Source: Streptomyces sp. NBC_00190 (GTDB lineage Bacteria > Actinomycetota > Actinomycetes > Streptomycetales > Streptomycetaceae). From it: a stretch of 64,000 nucleotides of DNA. The notes below the pieces were generated by a model. That model did no database searches and was not told the DNA's origin. It saw only the letters and a program-made list of their open reading frames with translations. How positions within the stretch are numbered: position 1 is the stretch's first letter; every line of letters starts with the position of its first letter. Shown here piece by piece: positions 52,053 through 60,319 of this stretch. The DNA lies in assembly GCF_036203305.1 (NCBI RefSeq), contig NZ_CP108131.1, forward strand, positions 4,960,001 through 5,024,000. Reading direction: 5' to 3'. A program made the position numbers and the translations under genes.

Positions 52053-52745
52053 GTGGCACCGGCACGACTGAGCGTGCTCATCGCGGATGACAACCCGGTG
52101 ATCAGGGCGGGCCTGGCGGCCATCCTGTGCGAGGCCGAGGACATCGAGGTCATAGCGCAGGCGGCGGACGGCCGCGAGGCACTGAGCCTGACCCGCCGAC
52201 ATGCTCCGGACGTGATCCTGCTGGACGTCCGGATGCCGGGGGTGGACGGGATCTCCGCGCTGCCGCACCTGGTGCAGCTGGCTCCCGTACTGATGCTGAC
52301 GTACAGCACGGAAGCCGAAATCGTCCGGGAGACCCTGCTGTTGGGGGCCGGCGGCTACCTGGTGCACGGCGAATTCACGGCCGACGTCCTGCTCAGCGCG
52401 ATCCGCGACGCCCCCGAGGGCCGCCCCCACTTCACGCCGACGGCGGCGAGCGCACTGCTCGCCGAGCTGAGGTCCTCTTCGCAAGCGCAACGAACTGTGG
52501 CACCCTCTTCTGAGCGGATGAACAACTCTGTTGTCTTCGGGCTGAGTTCGCGGGAGGTGGAGGTCATGGAACTGATCGCATCCGGGATGAACAACCAGCA
52601 GATCGCCGCCACCTGCTTCATCAGCGAGAAGACGGTCAAGAACCACATCAACCGCATCTTCGCCAAGCTCCACAGCACCACCCGCAGCGAGGCCATAGCC
52701 CGCTGGCTGGGAACCGCCCGTCCAGGAGTGACCGGTCATGGGTAG
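52053..52745 (+). CDS. NarL/LuxR-type response regulator with an atypical receiver
   Basis: The 230-residue protein has a receiver domain with the acidic pair in LIADDNP, phospho-Asp in LLDVRMPG and Thr/Ser in LTYST, but the usual Lys of GYLLK is His (GGYLVHG). A LuxR helix-turn-helix follows (LSSREVEVMELIASGMNN, EKTVKNHINRIFAKL). No sensor kinase gene is adjacent. It lies in the pilus operon, just upstream of flp, which has its own leader, and may control it. Confidence 0.9.
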   Translation: MAPARLSVLIADDNPVIRAGLAAILCEAEDIEVIAQAADGREALSLTRRHAPDVILLDVRMPGVDGISALPHLVQLAPVLMLTYSTEAEIVRETLLLGAGGYLVHGEFTADVLLSAIRDAPEGRPHFTPTAASALLAELRSSSQAQRTVAPSSERMNNSVVFGLSSREVEVMELIASGMNNQQIAATCFISEKTVKNHINRIFAKLHSTTRSEAIARWLGTARPGVTGHG

Positions 52746-52855
52746 ACGGAGTGCGCAATGGGTCCGTATTTGGGCCCCGGGACCCTTGGTCACGAGAGGT
52801 AACTCACCGTACCGTCCGCAAATCGACACCGGTACCGGCCCGGGAGGGGACCCCC

Positions 52856-53056
52856 ATGCTGCAGAACACCCTGGCAAGGATGCGGAAGCGCTACGCGGGC
52901 ACAGGCACGAGGGATCGCGGCCAGACGGCGTTCGAATACCTGGGGATCATCCTGGTGGTGGTGGTCATCATCGGGGCGATCGTGGGTACGGGCATCGGCG
53001 CCAACATCACCTCCAAGATTGCGCAGCAAGTCGAGAGCATCACTGCCGGCAAGTGA
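52856..53056 (+). CDS. Flp-type pilin
   Basis: The 66-residue prepilin has a basic leader (to about residue 22) and a processing site in DRG/QTAFEYLG, with the Glu-Tyr pair typical of Flp, then the hydrophobic GIILVVVVIIGAIVGTG. The cut would fall between G and Q. It has a 110-base leader, possibly its own strong promoter, and overlaps the TadG-like gene by four bases. No prepilin peptidase gene was seen in the window. Confidence 0.9.
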   Translation: MLQNTLARMRKRYAGTGTRDRGQTAFEYLGIILVVVVIIGAIVGTGIGANITSKIAQQVESITAGK

Positions 53057-53682
53057 CCGCCAGGGCGGCCGACGACCGGGGGCAGGCCTTCCCCATCTAC
53101 ATCGTGGTGGTAGCGGGTCTGCTCTTCGCCGCCTTCGCGTTCTTCGTCGTGGGCATGGCCGGGGCTACCCGAAGCAACGCACAGGGCGCCGCTGATGCCG
53201 CAGCACTGGCTGCTGCCCGCGAAGCCAGGGACAACGTATTCCTGGGCCTCGACTTGCTTGATCTCAAGCCTGCCGACTGGGAGAAGATCGCCAACGGTGA
53301 TCTGCTCGATGAGCGGGGCGCCTGCGGAAAGGCTGTCGAATTTGCCGCCTTGAACGATGCCACTGCGGAGTGCAAACCGGCGATCCCCGAGTTCACAGTC
53401 AGGGTCACGACCAAAGACACCGTCGGGATCTCGGTCGTTCCGGGGACCGGTGACATATCAGGCAAAGCCACAGCCAAGGCCCTGATCGAACCGCGATGCT
53501 CTCTGCGCTCGGCACCAATACCAGCTCCAACACCCACACCGGCACCGAGCCCAACGCTTTCGCCTGGGGAACGGAGTGTCACCTTCGTGTGCCGTGGGAA
53601 GACCCTCACGTTGGATCCCGCGAAACCAGGCCCTTTGTCCCAGCTGGCGAGGGCACTTTTCAACGTACGACTGGTCGACTGA
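53053..53682 (+). CDS. TadG-like pilus-associated protein
   Basis: The 209-residue protein has the short TadE/G-type head (DDRGQAFPIYIVVVAGLLFAAFAFF) with the membrane segment, then an Ala-rich helical stretch (GAADAAALAAAREARD) and an outside domain. A Pro/Thr/Ala-rich linker lies near residue 160. Four cysteines lie outside. Codon usage is slightly less GC-biased here. GTG overlaps flp. Confidence 0.83.
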   Translation: MTARAADDRGQAFPIYIVVVAGLLFAAFAFFVVGMAGATRSNAQGAADAAALAAAREARDNVFLGLDLLDLKPADWEKIANGDLLDERGACGKAVEFAALNDATAECKPAIPEFTVRVTTKDTVGISVVPGTGDISGKATAKALIEPRCSLRSAPIPAPTPTPAPSPTLSPGERSVTFVCRGKTLTLDPAKPGPLSQLARALFNVRLVD

Positions 53683-53712
53683 CAGCGAATGACAGACAAG
53701 GAAGCGGCGTAG

Positions 53713-54306
53713 ATGAGCATGCGGCACATGGTGAAGGTCCGCGGTGGAGCGGCCGTTGTGGTTGCGGCGGTCTCAGCCCTCACGTTGGCCGGATGCGGTG
53801 GCGGAAGCGACGACAAGCCCAAGGCGAGTACTTCGCAGAAGCCTGCTGCGCAGCCCCAGGGAAGCGGCTCGTCGGCGCCAGTCGCGAACGAGACGTCGGC
53901 TCCCAAGCCTACGGAGGTGCTCGCGACCATGAACGGGGACACAGGCGTCGTTCTGACGATCAACTCGGCGGCGCGCGATACCGATGGATACCTGACTGTC
54001 AGCGGGCAGATCAAGAACACCGGTGGACAAGCGTTCGTCGCAACTGCGCCCTGGCGGGGCAATGAACTGACCTCCAGCGGGTCGTCCGTAGCAGGGGCCA
54101 GTCTGGTCGACAAGGCAGGCAAGAAGCGGTACCTCGTGCTGCGCGACACGGAAGGACGGTGCGCGTGCAGCACGGGAATCTCACGCATTGGTGCCGGGGA
54201 GTCGGTCGTTTTCTTCGCTCAGTTCCCCGCACCACCGGCAACGACCACCGAGGTCGAGTTCAGCCTTCCCACCTTCGCTACGGCCACCGTCAAAATCTCC
54301 GGGTGA
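53713..54306 (+). CDS. Lipoprotein of the pilus cluster
   Basis: The 197-residue lipoprotein has lipobox LTLAGC, a low-complexity linker and an outside domain of about 115 residues (GVVLTINSAARDTDGYLTVSGQIKNTGG and so on) of Ig-like look. It has a CACST pair. It is followed after 4 bases by the OmpA-like gene. No named family was recognised. Confidence 0.8.
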   Translation: MSMRHMVKVRGGAAVVVAAVSALTLAGCGGGSDDKPKASTSQKPAAQPQGSGSSAPVANETSAPKPTEVLATMNGDTGVVLTINSAARDTDGYLTVSGQIKNTGGQAFVATAPWRGNELTSSGSSVAGASLVDKAGKKRYLVLRDTEGRCACSTGISRIGAGESVVFFAQFPAPPATTTEVEFSLPTFATATVKISG

Positions 54307-54310
54307 CCCC

Positions 54311-54949
54311 ATGACTAAACGCCACCACATCTCTGCAACCACGGCCGTCATCGGTCTGGTCATTGCCGGTACGCATTTCGTCGGCGCGACCGGTGCCTAC
54401 GCCGACGACGTCAAGCCGTCGACGCCCCCCGGCGTGGAGCCGTCCGCCTCTGCTCCCGTCATCGTCAATCCCAACTCCCCGGGGCTCAAGCTCCCCCAGG
54501 GGGGCACGCTGGCTCCTCCCAAAGTGCTCGACCTGGTTGAGGTCGTCGAAGACCTCGGTGGGGAGCAGCGGCGGCAGGAGACCAATCAGACCGTCATGAT
54601 GGCGCTGCAGTCCGAGGTGCTGTTCCCCGAGAACAGCGCCGTCTTCAACGCGCAGGCGGCGGCCCGCATCCAGGCCATCGCCGGCGAGATCAACACGCAG
54701 AAGGCGACCCGCGTCCGCGTCTTCGGGTTCACCGACGACCAGGGCAGCTACGAGCACGGCAAGGAGCTGTCCAAGCAGCGCGCCGACGCGGTGCAGGCCG
54801 AGCTGGCCAAGACCGTCACCAACCCCGGCGTCGTCTTCGACGTCCGCGGGTACAGCGAGGACTACCCGATCGCCGACAACAGCACCGAGGAAGGCCGCAA
54901 GAAGAACCGCCGCGTCGAGATCACCTTCCCCCGCAGCGCGGGCAGCTGA
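54311..54949 (+). CDS. OmpA-family peptidoglycan-binding protein
   Basis: The 212-residue protein has a signal peptide (to about residue 31) and a C-terminal OmpA domain from about residue 95: EVLFPENSAVFNAQAAARI, RVFGFTDDQGSYEHGKELSKQRADAV and NRRVEITF. The NRRVEI/TDD residues that hold diaminopimelate in peptidoglycan are present. It probably fastens the pilus machine to the wall. It ends the cluster. Confidence 0.9.
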   Translation: MTKRHHISATTAVIGLVIAGTHFVGATGAYADDVKPSTPPGVEPSASAPVIVNPNSPGLKLPQGGTLAPPKVLDLVEVVEDLGGEQRRQETNQTVMMALQSEVLFPENSAVFNAQAAARIQAIAGEINTQKATRVRVFGFTDDQGSYEHGKELSKQRADAVQAELAKTVTNPGVVFDVRGYSEDYPIADNSTEEGRKKNRRVEITFPRSAGS

Positions 54950-55538
54950 ATCTCAGTCGGCCGGGAGATGGCCGACCCTGCCTGCCTTGACGTCCCTTTG
55001 TGCGGGCTCTGCCCGGGCACGAGAGACCCGTAGTAGTCGCCGTTCGTCGCTCACGTTGACGACCAGTGGCTCGCTCGGCGGGGAGTCGGCAGGCTGTTCG
55101 TTCCAGTTCACAATCGCCAGGCCGCGTCCGGACCGGGCGACCTCCAGTTCGGCCAGTTCGGCGGGCGGCAGACCGAGCGCGCCGTAGGCGGACTGCCTGT
55201 GACCGTCCAGCCGTCCGCCGTGGCGGCCGGATCCGCGAGCGGATACGGAGTCCCCTGTCGGGCCGGCCCCGAACCACCGGAGTACCCCATCGACGCGGTC
55301 AGGAGTCGGCCGCGGCGATGTCGTTGGCGGTCCGTGCACGACAGCGTGCGACGAGCGCCGCGTCGAGGGCATGAGTACTCGCCCTCGACCGAGGCCTCAT
55401 TGTCCGGGCCAGCCGGAATCCCGTCCCCTGGTGGTTTGTCATAGGTGGGTCACAGACGGCCCGTTGCTCGTTGCAGGAGCGATGTGAGTTGATAGAACTG
55501 GACATACTTACGATCGTTCGAGTGTGCGGGGGAGTGGG
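54950..55538. other. Long stretch with a doubtful gene and the ESX-substrate promoter region
   Basis: In 589 bases there is only one leftward reading frame that looks protein-like (54953-55372, listed apart). The last 100 bases before 55539 are clearly poorer in G+C and should hold the promoter of the toxin cluster. Confidence 0.6.
54953..55372 (-). pseudogene. Possible gene remnant or small protein
   Basis: A leftward open frame of 139 codons reads like protein only in its last two thirds (GALGLPPAELAELEVARSG, NWNEQPADSPPSEPLVV, NVSDERRLLRV). The N-terminal part (PSTRRSSHAVVHGPPTT) does not, and no ribosome site precedes the ATG. It looks like the C-terminal end of a lost gene, though a small functional protein cannot be excluded. 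Confidence 0.35.
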
Positions 55539-55871
55539 ATGAAGTTCGACATGGGGACGCAGGTTCTGACGAGCCTGATGTCGGGGTCGCGGAATTCGAG
55601 TACGGACCTGGGAACGCTGATCAAGCTGCTGGTGGACGCGGCGCAGCCGCTGGAGGGCAAGTTCAACGGCCAGGGCAAGGTGGCGTTCGACTCGTTCAAG
55701 GCGCGTTCGGACGGCATCGCGAAGGAGCTCAACGCTTCGCTGGCCGCGATCCTGGGCGGTCAGTCGGGCATGGAGCGGGCCTTCGGTTCGGGTGACCAGG
55801 AGCAGGGCGAGAACGCGCGGCAGCAGCAGTCGGCGGCGAACTTCGACGCGGCCCGCTTCTCGGGTCGCTGA
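55539..55871 (+). CDS. WXG100-like small secreted-type protein 1
   Basis: The 110-residue helical protein starts at ATG 55539 after GGGGGAG. It has no signal peptide or Cys and is of WXG100 size; helix-breaking GQGKVAFDSFKARSDG (a W-x-G-like turn with F-containing surroundings) lies mid-protein, then an acid/Gln-rich tail (GDQEQGENARQQQS). This and the next gene look like the paired ESX substrates before a large effector. Confidence 0.7.
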   Translation: MKFDMGTQVLTSLMSGSRNSSTDLGTLIKLLVDAAQPLEGKFNGQGKVAFDSFKARSDGIAKELNASLAAILGGQSGMERAFGSGDQEQGENARQQQSAANFDAARFSGR

Positions 55872-55898
55872 TTCTTCTTCACGGGGAGTGTGGTTGTG

Positions 55899-56210
55899 AT
55901 GGCTGGTGACAAGGACCGTCGTTCGTACGACGTGGGCGCCTCGACGGAGGCGCAGGGCAACATCAAGGTCGTGATCGGTCAGCTGGAGCAGGTGATCGCG
56001 GCGCGCGAGGCGCAGGTGGCGAAGGCGATGTCGGACTTCGCCGCGGATGGTGTGGCGGACGACTACCACGCCAAGGAAACGCGCTGGAAGAACGCCTCGC
56101 AGGAGGTCAAGAACATCATCCAGCTGCTGAATTCGACGCTGGAGAAGAACGACGGCACGGCGCAGCAGACGCTGCAGCGGGCGAAGGCCGCGGTCGACAA
56201 CATCGGCTGA
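55899..56210 (+). CDS. WXG100-like small secreted-type protein 2
   Basis: The 103-residue helical protein (ATG 55899, GGGGAG upstream) has a helix-turn-helix layout: NIKVVIGQLEQVIAARE, a turn with DDYHAKETRWKNASQEV, then VKNIIQLLNSTLEKND. It resembles the ESX-partner type. It lies 27 bases after its likely partner. Both precede the toxin gene. Confidence 0.7.
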   Translation: MAGDKDRRSYDVGASTEAQGNIKVVIGQLEQVIAAREAQVAKAMSDFAADGVADDYHAKETRWKNASQEVKNIIQLLNSTLEKNDGTAQQTLQRAKAAVDNIG

Positions 56211-56282
56211 GCAGGATCGTTTTAGCGGGGCAGCGGGGCAGCGGGGCTGTATGGCAGCGGGCTACACGGGGGTGGGTCGTCG

Positions 56283-56711
56283 ATGACGTCGTGGGACATC
56301 AAGCCGCAGGGTGTGCAGGGTCAGTTGAAGACCGTCGGCGGGAATGCCGGCGAGCTGGAGAAGGCCCTGAACTCCCTGATCACGAACATGTCGGAGGCGG
56401 CCCAGGCAGCGGGCACGGCCGTGCCCGGCTCGGCGGCCGAGACCAAGGTGCAAGGTCCGGTGGCGCCGGGCAAGCCTCCGCTGTCGCATAAGGCGATGGG
56501 CCCGGTCGCGGCCGCTCTGGGTACGTACCTGGAGGGCCGCAAGAAGGAACTGGAGTCGATGGCGCACCGCATCGAGGCCTGCATCCTCGGCGCGGTCAAG
56601 GCGACGAACGAGTACCTCGAAGGCGACCTGGACCAGGCCAAGGCCGCTCAGGACGCGGCAAGGGCCATGAACCTGGACGTCCTGCGCGAACAGCCGGGGG
56701 GGAAGAAGTGA
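56283..56711 (+). CDS. DUF6507-like helical protein
   Basis: The 142-residue protein begins TSWDIKPQGVQGQLKTVGG and matches the DUF6507 pattern of streptomycetes, which sits before toxin genes of this type. It is helical without cysteine membrane segments. The TGA overlaps the toxin GTG, so the two are co-translated. Chaperone or partner of the effector is an inference. Confidence 0.72.
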   Translation: MTSWDIKPQGVQGQLKTVGGNAGELEKALNSLITNMSEAAQAAGTAVPGSAAETKVQGPVAPGKPPLSHKAMGPVAAALGTYLEGRKKELESMAHRIEACILGAVKATNEYLEGDLDQAKAAQDAARAMNLDVLREQPGGKK

Positions 56712-59293
56712 GCGGCAACGCACCCGTCGATCCGGCCGAGATACCCGTCTTCACCGGCGATCTGGCGGTGCTGGACGCGAAGGTGAAGGAGATCTCGTCG
56801 GGCGGGGCGACGGTCTCCACGAAGGCCAGTGACGTCCACACCAGTTTCGGCGGGCTGCAGGCGTTCTACCAGGCGCCGGAGGCGGACCAGCTGTTCGCGA
56901 CGACCAAGCCGGTCGCCGACCTCGGGCTGAAGCTGAGTTCCGACATGTGCACCATCGCGGGGGCGCTGGGTACGTACAGTCGCGATGTCGAACCGCTGGT
57001 GAAGAAGCTGGAGCACCTGAAGAAGGAAGCCGAAGCGTTTCGTTCGAAGGTGTCCGACGACAAGAAGTGGCGCGAGGACGGCGATCTGATCGAGGAGAAC
57101 CTCGATCGCCGCAATGACATCGCCGAAGTGTGGGCGCAGTTCCAGGAGGTGGAACGCGCTGCTCACGCGAAGATCGTCGCTCTGGTGGGCGGGCCCGCCC
57201 TGAAGAAGGACGACGGCTCGCACGGCGAGGGCATGTACGGCTACGACGCCGAGGCCCTGAAGCAGTCGAAGTCGCTGCCGTGGGGTGACGCGGTGGAGGA
57301 GTCGGTGCCGTGGTGGCAGGTGTGGGAGCACGCCTACGACTTCGGCAAGGGCGTGATCGTCGACGGTGTGTGGGGCACGATCGTCGGCCTGGGCACGCTC
57401 GTCGGCTTCCAGGGCTGGGACGCGGCGGGTCAGGCCTGGACGGGCCTGGCGAAGCTGGCGACGGGCCTTGCGATCTCCACCCTGCCGATCGTGGGTCCGG
57501 CGTATCTGGCGGCCCCCGACGACAAGCTTCCGTCGTGGCTGCGTGATTCGCGTACGGCGATGAAGGAAACGGGCAAGGCGCTGCTGGCGTGGGACCAGTG
57601 GGGCTCGAACCCGTCGCGTGCGGCGGGTGCGGTCACCTTCAACGTGGTGACGACCGTGTTCACCGGCGGTGCGGGCGGTGCGGCGTCGGGTGCGGGCAAG
57701 GCGGGCGCGGTGGCCAAGGCGCTGTCGTTCGCGGGCAAGGCCGGGCGGGCCATCGACCCGATGACGTACGTCTTCAAGGGCGCGGGCGCGGGCATCTCGA
57801 AGATCGGCGACGTGATGGCCGGGCTGAAGGGCCTGGGCAAGATCGAGGTCCCGAACATCAACGTGGACGGCGCGATCGCCCTCCCCGAGGGTGCCGTCCA
57901 TCTCCCCGACGGTGCGATCCACCTCCCCGAGGGCACCGCGATCCCGGACGGGGCGATCAAACTCCCGGACGGCAACATCAAGCTGCCCGAGGGCACGGTG
58001 CAGCTTCCCGAGGGCTCGGTGAAGCTCCCGGGCGACGGTCCGGCGCAGTTCATGGACCCCAAGGGCAACATCTACGACGACGCCGGCACGACCATCCAGA
58101 AGGCGGACCAGTCCCCGACGGACATCGTGGACACCCCGAAGGCGGACGTCCCGAAGGCGGACACCCCGGCCCCGGTCAAGGTCCCGGAGATGGCGGGCGT
58201 CGGCGGCCGCGGCGGCGACGACGCCATCCGCCTCGGCTCCGACATCTCGGACCCCCTCCACGTCCCGGACCACGTCCCGGCGGGCCACGTCCCGGACCAC
58301 ACCCCCGGCGGCCACGCCCCGGACAACATGCCGCGCAACAGCGTGGACACCCACGATCCGTCCGCCCCTGGCCCCCGCTCGGACACCCCGACCACGGGCG
58401 GCGGCCACACGGACACCCCGTCGACCGCGGGCCACACGGACGGCCCCGGCACAGGCGGCCACGGCGACGGCCCCGGCCACGGCGACGGCCCGTCCACGAA
58501 CGGTGGAAACCCGGAAGCCCCGGGCGGCACCGGGCACACGGACGGCCCGTCCGCGGGGGACGGCCCGGAGACGCCAGGTGGCGGAGGTGGGACCGGCGAC
58601 GGTCCCGGCAACGGCCCCGGGATGCCTGAGCAGCAGCCTCCGGTCATTCTGGAAGGCCCCCGGATCGGCCAGCAGCCCAGTGGTCCCATGGCCCCTGAGC
58701 GGGAGGTCGCCGTGACGGAGGCTCTCAAGAACGCAAAGGTTCCGCCGGTGGACCAGGGCCGCATGCTCGTGCAGCTGAAGAAGTCGGAATACGGGGCAGC
58801 AGTTGCGGAATACATCGCGAGCGGCCGATTTGCGGACACCCCCGGGTTCAAGAACCCTGAGGGCCTTCTGTTCCAGGTCAAGCAGAACGGCATGATTCCC
58901 GCTGTGCACCAGGCGCTGGAGTACGCTGCGGATCTCCAGTCCAAGGGAATCAAGAACATCGAGTTCGAGCTGAAGCTTCCCGCCCAGAAGCTCGACCTGG
59001 ACGTGCTGGTCCGCACCCCCGACGGGCGCATCGAATTCGGCGCCCAGCTCAAGGACGTGGACAGCGTCGCGGGCATCAAGTCGGCAGTCAAGAAGATCGC
59101 GGAGAAGCAGCTCGGTGGGCCCGGAGTCGACGTCAAGCACGCGCTTCTGGATATCAGGGGGCTCAGGGGCGAGCTCACAGAGCGTGAAATCCAAACCGTC
59201 CAAAGGGCCGCTGACCGGAGCAACGCCTCCTTCGAGCTACGATTCGACGACGGGTCCGTCACCATATTTCCCACCAATGCCACCAAGCCGTAA
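56708..59293 (+). CDS. Polymorphic toxin, type VII secretion-type, with C-terminal nuclease-like domain
   Basis: The 861-residue protein has a WXG-like helical head (1-150; FTGDLAVLDAKVKE), a hydrophobic segment (about 215-265), heptad repeats LP(E/D)GxVx (392-442), a disordered Gly/Pro/His/Asp/Thr linker (about 500-650) and a C-terminal domain of about 200 residues. The latter contains LDLDVLVRTPDGRIEFGAQL followed by KDV: D765 and Q780-x-K782 fit the PD-(D/E)XK nuclease pattern with Gln for Glu. The GTG start overlaps the DUF6507 stop. An unrelated short gene follows after 8 bases, the usual place for immunity. No secretion apparatus lies in the window. Confidence 0.88.
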   Translation: MSGNAPVDPAEIPVFTGDLAVLDAKVKEISSGGATVSTKASDVHTSFGGLQAFYQAPEADQLFATTKPVADLGLKLSSDMCTIAGALGTYSRDVEPLVKKLEHLKKEAEAFRSKVSDDKKWREDGDLIEENLDRRNDIAEVWAQFQEVERAAHAKIVALVGGPALKKDDGSHGEGMYGYDAEALKQSKSLPWGDAVEESVPWWQVWEHAYDFGKGVIVDGVWGTIVGLGTLVGFQGWDAAGQAWTGLAKLATGLAISTLPIVGPAYLAAPDDKLPSWLRDSRTAMKETGKALLAWDQWGSNPSRAAGAVTFNVVTTVFTGGAGGAASGAGKAGAVAKALSFAGKAGRAIDPMTYVFKGAGAGISKIGDVMAGLKGLGKIEVPNINVDGAIALPEGAVHLPDGAIHLPEGTAIPDGAIKLPDGNIKLPEGTVQLPEGSVKLPGDGPAQFMDPKGNIYDDAGTTIQKADQSPTDIVDTPKADVPKADTPAPVKVPEMAGVGGRGGDDAIRLGSDISDPLHVPDHVPAGHVPDHTPGGHAPDNMPRNSVDTHDPSAPGPRSDTPTTGGGHTDTPSTAGHTDGPGTGGHGDGPGHGDGPSTNGGNPEAPGGTGHTDGPSAGDGPETPGGGGGTGDGPGNGPGMPEQQPPVILEGPRIGQQPSGPMAPEREVAVTEALKNAKVPPVDQGRMLVQLKKSEYGAAVAEYIASGRFADTPGFKNPEGLLFQVKQNGMIPAVHQALEYAADLQSKGIKNIEFELKLPAQKLDLDVLVRTPDGRIEFGAQLKDVDSVAGIKSAVKKIAEKQLGGPGVDVKHALLDIRGLRGELTEREIQTVQRAADRSNASFELRFDDGSVTIFPTNATKP
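57881..58034 (+). repeat. Heptad LP(E/D)Gx(V/I)x repeats in the toxin
   Basis: Seven-residue units such as LPEGAVH, LPDGAIH, IPDGAIK, LPDGNIK, LPEGTVQ and LPEGSVK run over residues about 392-442, as seven to eight copies with one longer unit (LPEGTA). The DNA copies are not identical, so the array is old. Such repeats tend to fold as a stacked beta strand structure. Confidence 0.9.
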
Positions 59294-59301
59294 GGAAGTC
59301 G

Positions 59302-59952
59302 ATGTCGATGCTGATGCGCGCGCCGAAGGAGTGCGGCTCGTGGTTCTGGGACCTGGACGACGTGGCGGAGCCCGGTCTGGAGTCCGCTCTCAGAACCGCG
59401 GCGCGCATGGGTGCGGTGCTTCAGAAGCACGCTTTGCTGGAGCCGGCCTCACTTGAGTGGAACTGGTTCCAGGTCGGCAAGGGCGGCCTCGGCATCCACA
59501 GCCGCCTGGACCTCGGCGGGCGTTCCCTCGGTGATCCGGCACTGCCCGGTGCCCTCCGCGCCTGTCAGCCGGGCGGCCATCTGCAGGCAGAGATGGGCGG
59601 CATCCTCGTGTTGGGATCCGGAGCCTGGTTCGACGCGAGCGGAACACGCCACAACGAGTACCGCCTGGTCGAACTCATGGTGTCACCCGACGAGATCGGC
59701 CCTTCGGCCGAACTGTCCGTGTACCACGACGTATGGGGTCAGTGTGATTTCCGGGGCGAGCCGCACCCGGCCACCCATGCCAACAACGCGCCGCGGCTCG
59801 CGTCAGCCTTGCAGGAGCTCGACCAGTTGCTCGGGGTCGAGGCGGAGCCCGGCGAGCCGACGTACTACGGTCGAGCCGACGGCTACGGGCTCGGGGCTCC
59901 CGACATCATCGACGGGCGTGGGCCGGACCTCACCGATACCGTATTCGGGTAG
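59302..59952 (+). CDS. Probable cognate immunity protein
   Basis: The 216-residue cytosolic-type protein starts at ATG 59302 (or 59308), with GGAAG 4 bases ahead and 8 bases after the toxin stop. It has no signal, membrane segment or known domain. It has a tryptophan-rich first half (GSWFWDLDD, LEWNWFQVGKGG) and an acidic C-terminus (APDIIDGRGPDLTD), typical of toxin partners. Immunity is inferred from position and from its rather different composition. Confidence 0.72.
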   Translation: MSMLMRAPKECGSWFWDLDDVAEPGLESALRTAARMGAVLQKHALLEPASLEWNWFQVGKGGLGIHSRLDLGGRSLGDPALPGALRACQPGGHLQAEMGGILVLGSGAWFDASGTRHNEYRLVELMVSPDEIGPSAELSVYHDVWGQCDFRGEPHPATHANNAPRLASALQELDQLLGVEAEPGEPTYYGRADGYGLGAPDIIDGRGPDLTDTVFG

Positions 59953-60319
59953 GCGGCGGTATCCGTTTCAACGGCAACTGGCGGTGCTGGACAAGCAGGT
60001 GAAGGAGTCGGGATCCCCGACCGGAACCGGTTCGGAAGCCCGAACGGGGCCGTGGAGAATGGCGGCGGCCCCCGGCCACCCGGCCGACAGCGAGGCTCGA
60101 CGCCGCCCGGCTGGTCGGTACCGAGTTCTACCACTCGGATCTGCAGGGGCCGACCTCGCCCGGGCGACCGCGGGGTAGACCTGCGTCTGATGGTCGGCGA
60201 GCACTCGGTGCCAGGCCGGTGTTGTGCCCTGCGCGACGTCGACACGAAGCCTCAATTGACCGGCTCCATGCCCGTGAGCCGATAGTTTCACGCCCATCCC
60301 GACAGAAGCGGAGGGGCCG
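59953..60319 (+). pseudogene. Decayed 5' end of a second toxin gene and further debris
   Basis: CTGGCGGTGCTGGAC and AGGTGAAGGAG recur at 59978-59992 and 59997-60007 with the same spacing as in the toxin head (56762-56791); the 30-base window matches at 26 positions and reads QLAVLDKQVKE against DLAVLDAKVKE. The match lies some 20-30 codons into the head; what follows diverges and no start fits it. Further on, at about 60100, a frame reads GTEFYHSDLQGP without a start. The stretch is therefore best read as gene debris. Confidence 0.65.

Noticed and set aside
55539..59952. Type VII secretion apparatus genes
   Set aside because: No EccC/FtsK-like ATPase, EccB, EccD or mycosin gene is present in the window; only substrates and partners are seen.
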